Assembly: GCA_017420845.1 (NCBI GenBank)
Contig: JAFQOC010000287.1
Coordinates: forward strand, 1-7,461
Direction of reading: 5' to 3'
Length of the DNA: 7,461 nt
Origin: Clostridia bacterium
Lineage (GTDB): Bacteria; Bacillota; Clostridia; Oscillospirales; CAG-272
Below the pieces are notes generated by a model that searched no databases, was not told where the DNA came from, and worked only from the letters and a program-made list of their open reading frames with translations. Of the stretch, positions 6,836 through 7,461 are shown in pieces; position 1 is the stretch's first letter, and every line of letters starts with the position of its first letter. The position numbers were made by a program, and so were the translations under genes.

Positions 6836-7148
6836 ACATAATGCAATCGTATGAAGCATGAAATTTGAGCGAAAGAATCGGGTGAAAAAAGGCCAATTGT
6901 GTTTTTTTTCCATTCATGTTTTTCAAATATCCGTCCACAATAATACCAGAGACACGACAGGGCGAAAGAAGCGGAGAGTCCGAAGGGACGGCCGCGGCGA
7001 GTCCCTCGGAGTCTCGATGATATAGATTCGCGAGTCCCCCTGCCGAGTCTGCGGCGAAAGGCGTTGCGTTGCGCGGAAAAGCGAAACGCGGTTCCCTTGG
7101 CGCGTCGAGTCGCGGCGCTAAGGCAGAGGTACGAGCAAGAGATTCAAA
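6836..7148. other. Intergenic leader before the SASP gene, GC-rich and hairpin-forming
   Basis: No gene is supported in these 313 bases. The left part (6840-6950) is AT-rich with a run of eight T at 6902-6909 and a weak promoter-like CAATAATA at 6938-6945, preceded by TCATG at 6914-6918. This is only vaguely like a sigma-G promoter and is about 220 nt from the SASP start. From about 6955 it becomes very GC-rich, carries several strong hairpins and repeated GAGTC words, and has no apparent codon structure. A long minus-strand open frame across it looks like a by-product of base composition. Confidence 0.6.
6974..7015 (+). other. Strong imperfect hairpin in the SASP leader
   Basis: GAGA (6974-6977), TCCGA (6979-6983) and GGGAC (6985-6989) pair with GTCCC (7001-7005), TCGGA (7006-7010) and TCTC (7012-7015): 14 pairs interrupted by one G-G mismatch and one bulged A, with an 11-nt GC-rich loop. 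A second hairpin follows at 7066-7089 (GCGTT/AACGC and CGC/GCG, GGAAAA loop). There is no T-tract, so these are not terminators. They could be part of a structured 5' leader RNA or a dispersed repeat. Confidence 0.55.
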
Positions 7149-7164
7149 AAAGGAGTCAATTACC

Positions 7165-7422
7165 ATGGCAAGAAGCAATAAGACCCTCGTTCCCGAGGCT
7201 AAGCAGGCACTCAACCAGTTCAAGATGGAGGCCGCCAATGAGGTCGGCGTTACCCTGAATCAGGGCTACAACGGTCAGCTGACCTCCGCCCAGGCAGGTT
7301 CCATCGGTGGCCAGATGGTCAACAATATGAACCCCGTACGAACTATGAGATTTGAACGTCATAACCGAATATCGCAAGGACACAAGATAACCGTCAAGTA
7401 CGCGTTTTCCCTTACGGTATAA
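7165..7422 (+). CDS. Alpha/beta-type small acid-soluble spore protein with an atypical C-terminus
   Basis: This is an 85-residue protein. The first 59 residues are a standard alpha/beta-type SASP: TLVPEAKQALNQFKMEAANE (7-26) with the NEVGV region where germination protease usually cuts, then NQGYNGQLTSAQAGSIGGQM (32-51). Such proteins coat spore DNA, force an A-like conformation and protect it from UV and heat; they are made in the forespore under sigma-G. The start at 7165 follows AAGGAG (7150-7155) with a 9-nt spacer and gives the usual MARSNK N-terminus. An in-frame ATG at 7069 lies in the non-coding-looking leader. After NNM at residues 57-59 the expected short amphipathic end (usually about 10-12 residues) is missing. 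Instead a 26-residue arginine-rich tail (NPVRTMRFERH onward) with different base and codon use (AGA, ATA, CGT, CAT) runs to the stop. The gene may be 3'-truncated by a recombination or assembly junction near 7335. The family is certain; integrity of the end is doubtful. Confidence 0.88.
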   Translation: MARSNKTLVPEAKQALNQFKMEAANEVGVTLNQGYNGQLTSAQAGSIGGQMVNNMNPVRTMRFERHNRISQGHKITVKYAFSLTV

Positions 7423-7458
7423 GGCTTTGATGAAATAAACGTACGGAGGAACAAAAAA

Positions 7459-7461
7459 TGA
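7459..7461 (+). CDS. First codon of a downstream gene, cut by the window end
   Basis: ATG at 7459 is preceded by GGAGGA (7445-7450) with an 8-nt A-rich spacer, a very good Gram-positive ribosome binding site. Only the start codon is inside the window, so nothing can be said about the product. It is co-directional with the SASP gene and 36 nt beyond its stop. Confidence 0.45.
   Translation, partial: 

Noticed and set aside
6682..6846. Upstream-extended start of sbcD (ATG at 6846)
   Set aside because: The extension covers the promoter and the SASP relic; MKLIHLSDLHLG at 6681 is the conserved start.
6902..6909. Run of eight T as a terminator
   Set aside because: The preceding sequence has only an A/T pairing with no GC stem, and no plus-strand gene lies upstream to terminate.
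7069..7164. In-frame extension of the SASP gene to an ATG at 7069
   Set aside because: The added residues come from the GC-rich leader, have no SASP similarity, and the AAGGAG site points to 7165.
6768..7238. 156-residue minus-strand open frame across the SASP gene and leader
   Set aside because: It is antisense to a recognised SASP and crosses the relic and hairpin leader, with no family resemblance; likely a by-product of base composition.
1..7461. CRISPR array, tRNA or rRNA genes, prophage or toxin-antitoxin genes
   Set aside because: No regularly spaced direct repeats, no cloverleaf with conserved T-loop, and no matching proteins are visible on either strand.

Overview
The window looks like a chromosomal piece of a spore-forming, fairly GC-rich Clostridia-type Firmicute (Oscillospirales/Ruminococcaceae-like). 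This rests on an alpha/beta-type small acid-soluble spore protein (SASP) gene, strong AGGAG ribosome binding sites, consensus extended -10 promoters, and a paired set of WYL regulators of Firmicute type. The exact taxon cannot be read from the sequence.

Layout. Bases 1-390 hold no protein gene but contain a four-copy 7-bp tandem repeat (38-65) and a compact, highly structured stretch (about 61-262) that I interpret as a small structured RNA, probably on the minus strand, with its own extended -10 promoter and a U-rich tail. Bases 391-2558 (minus) are a two-gene operon of WYL-domain transcription factors joined by an ATGA overlap and driven by a perfect TTGACA-17-TATAAT promoter. Bases 2559-2785 hold that promoter, a short palindromic stretch that may be an insertion-sequence remnant, and a 13-bp perfect inverted repeat that contains the sbcC stop codon. 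Bases 2786-6681 (minus) are the sbcD-sbcC operon, also joined by an ATGA overlap and driven by a promoter almost identical to that of the WYL operon.

Bases 6749-7461 (plus) are a spore-protein locus: a decayed fragment of a SASP gene, a GC-rich, hairpin-forming leader with seven GAGTC words, an intact-start SASP gene whose C-terminus is replaced by an unrelated tail, and the first codon of a further gene behind a good ribosome binding site.

How the parts fit. SbcD (nuclease) and SbcC (SMC-like ATPase with zinc hook) form the Mre11-Rad50-type complex that processes DNA ends and hairpins. The neighbouring WYL proteins belong to a family that often senses nucleic acid or nucleotide ligands and regulates DNA-damage or defence genes; the near-identical promoter modules of the two operons suggest similar expression, but a regulatory link is inference. 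No clearly new protein system is present. The most unusual items are the candidate structured RNA at the left edge, the twin promoter modules, the SASP relic beside the sbcD promoter, and the SASP gene with a swapped tail.
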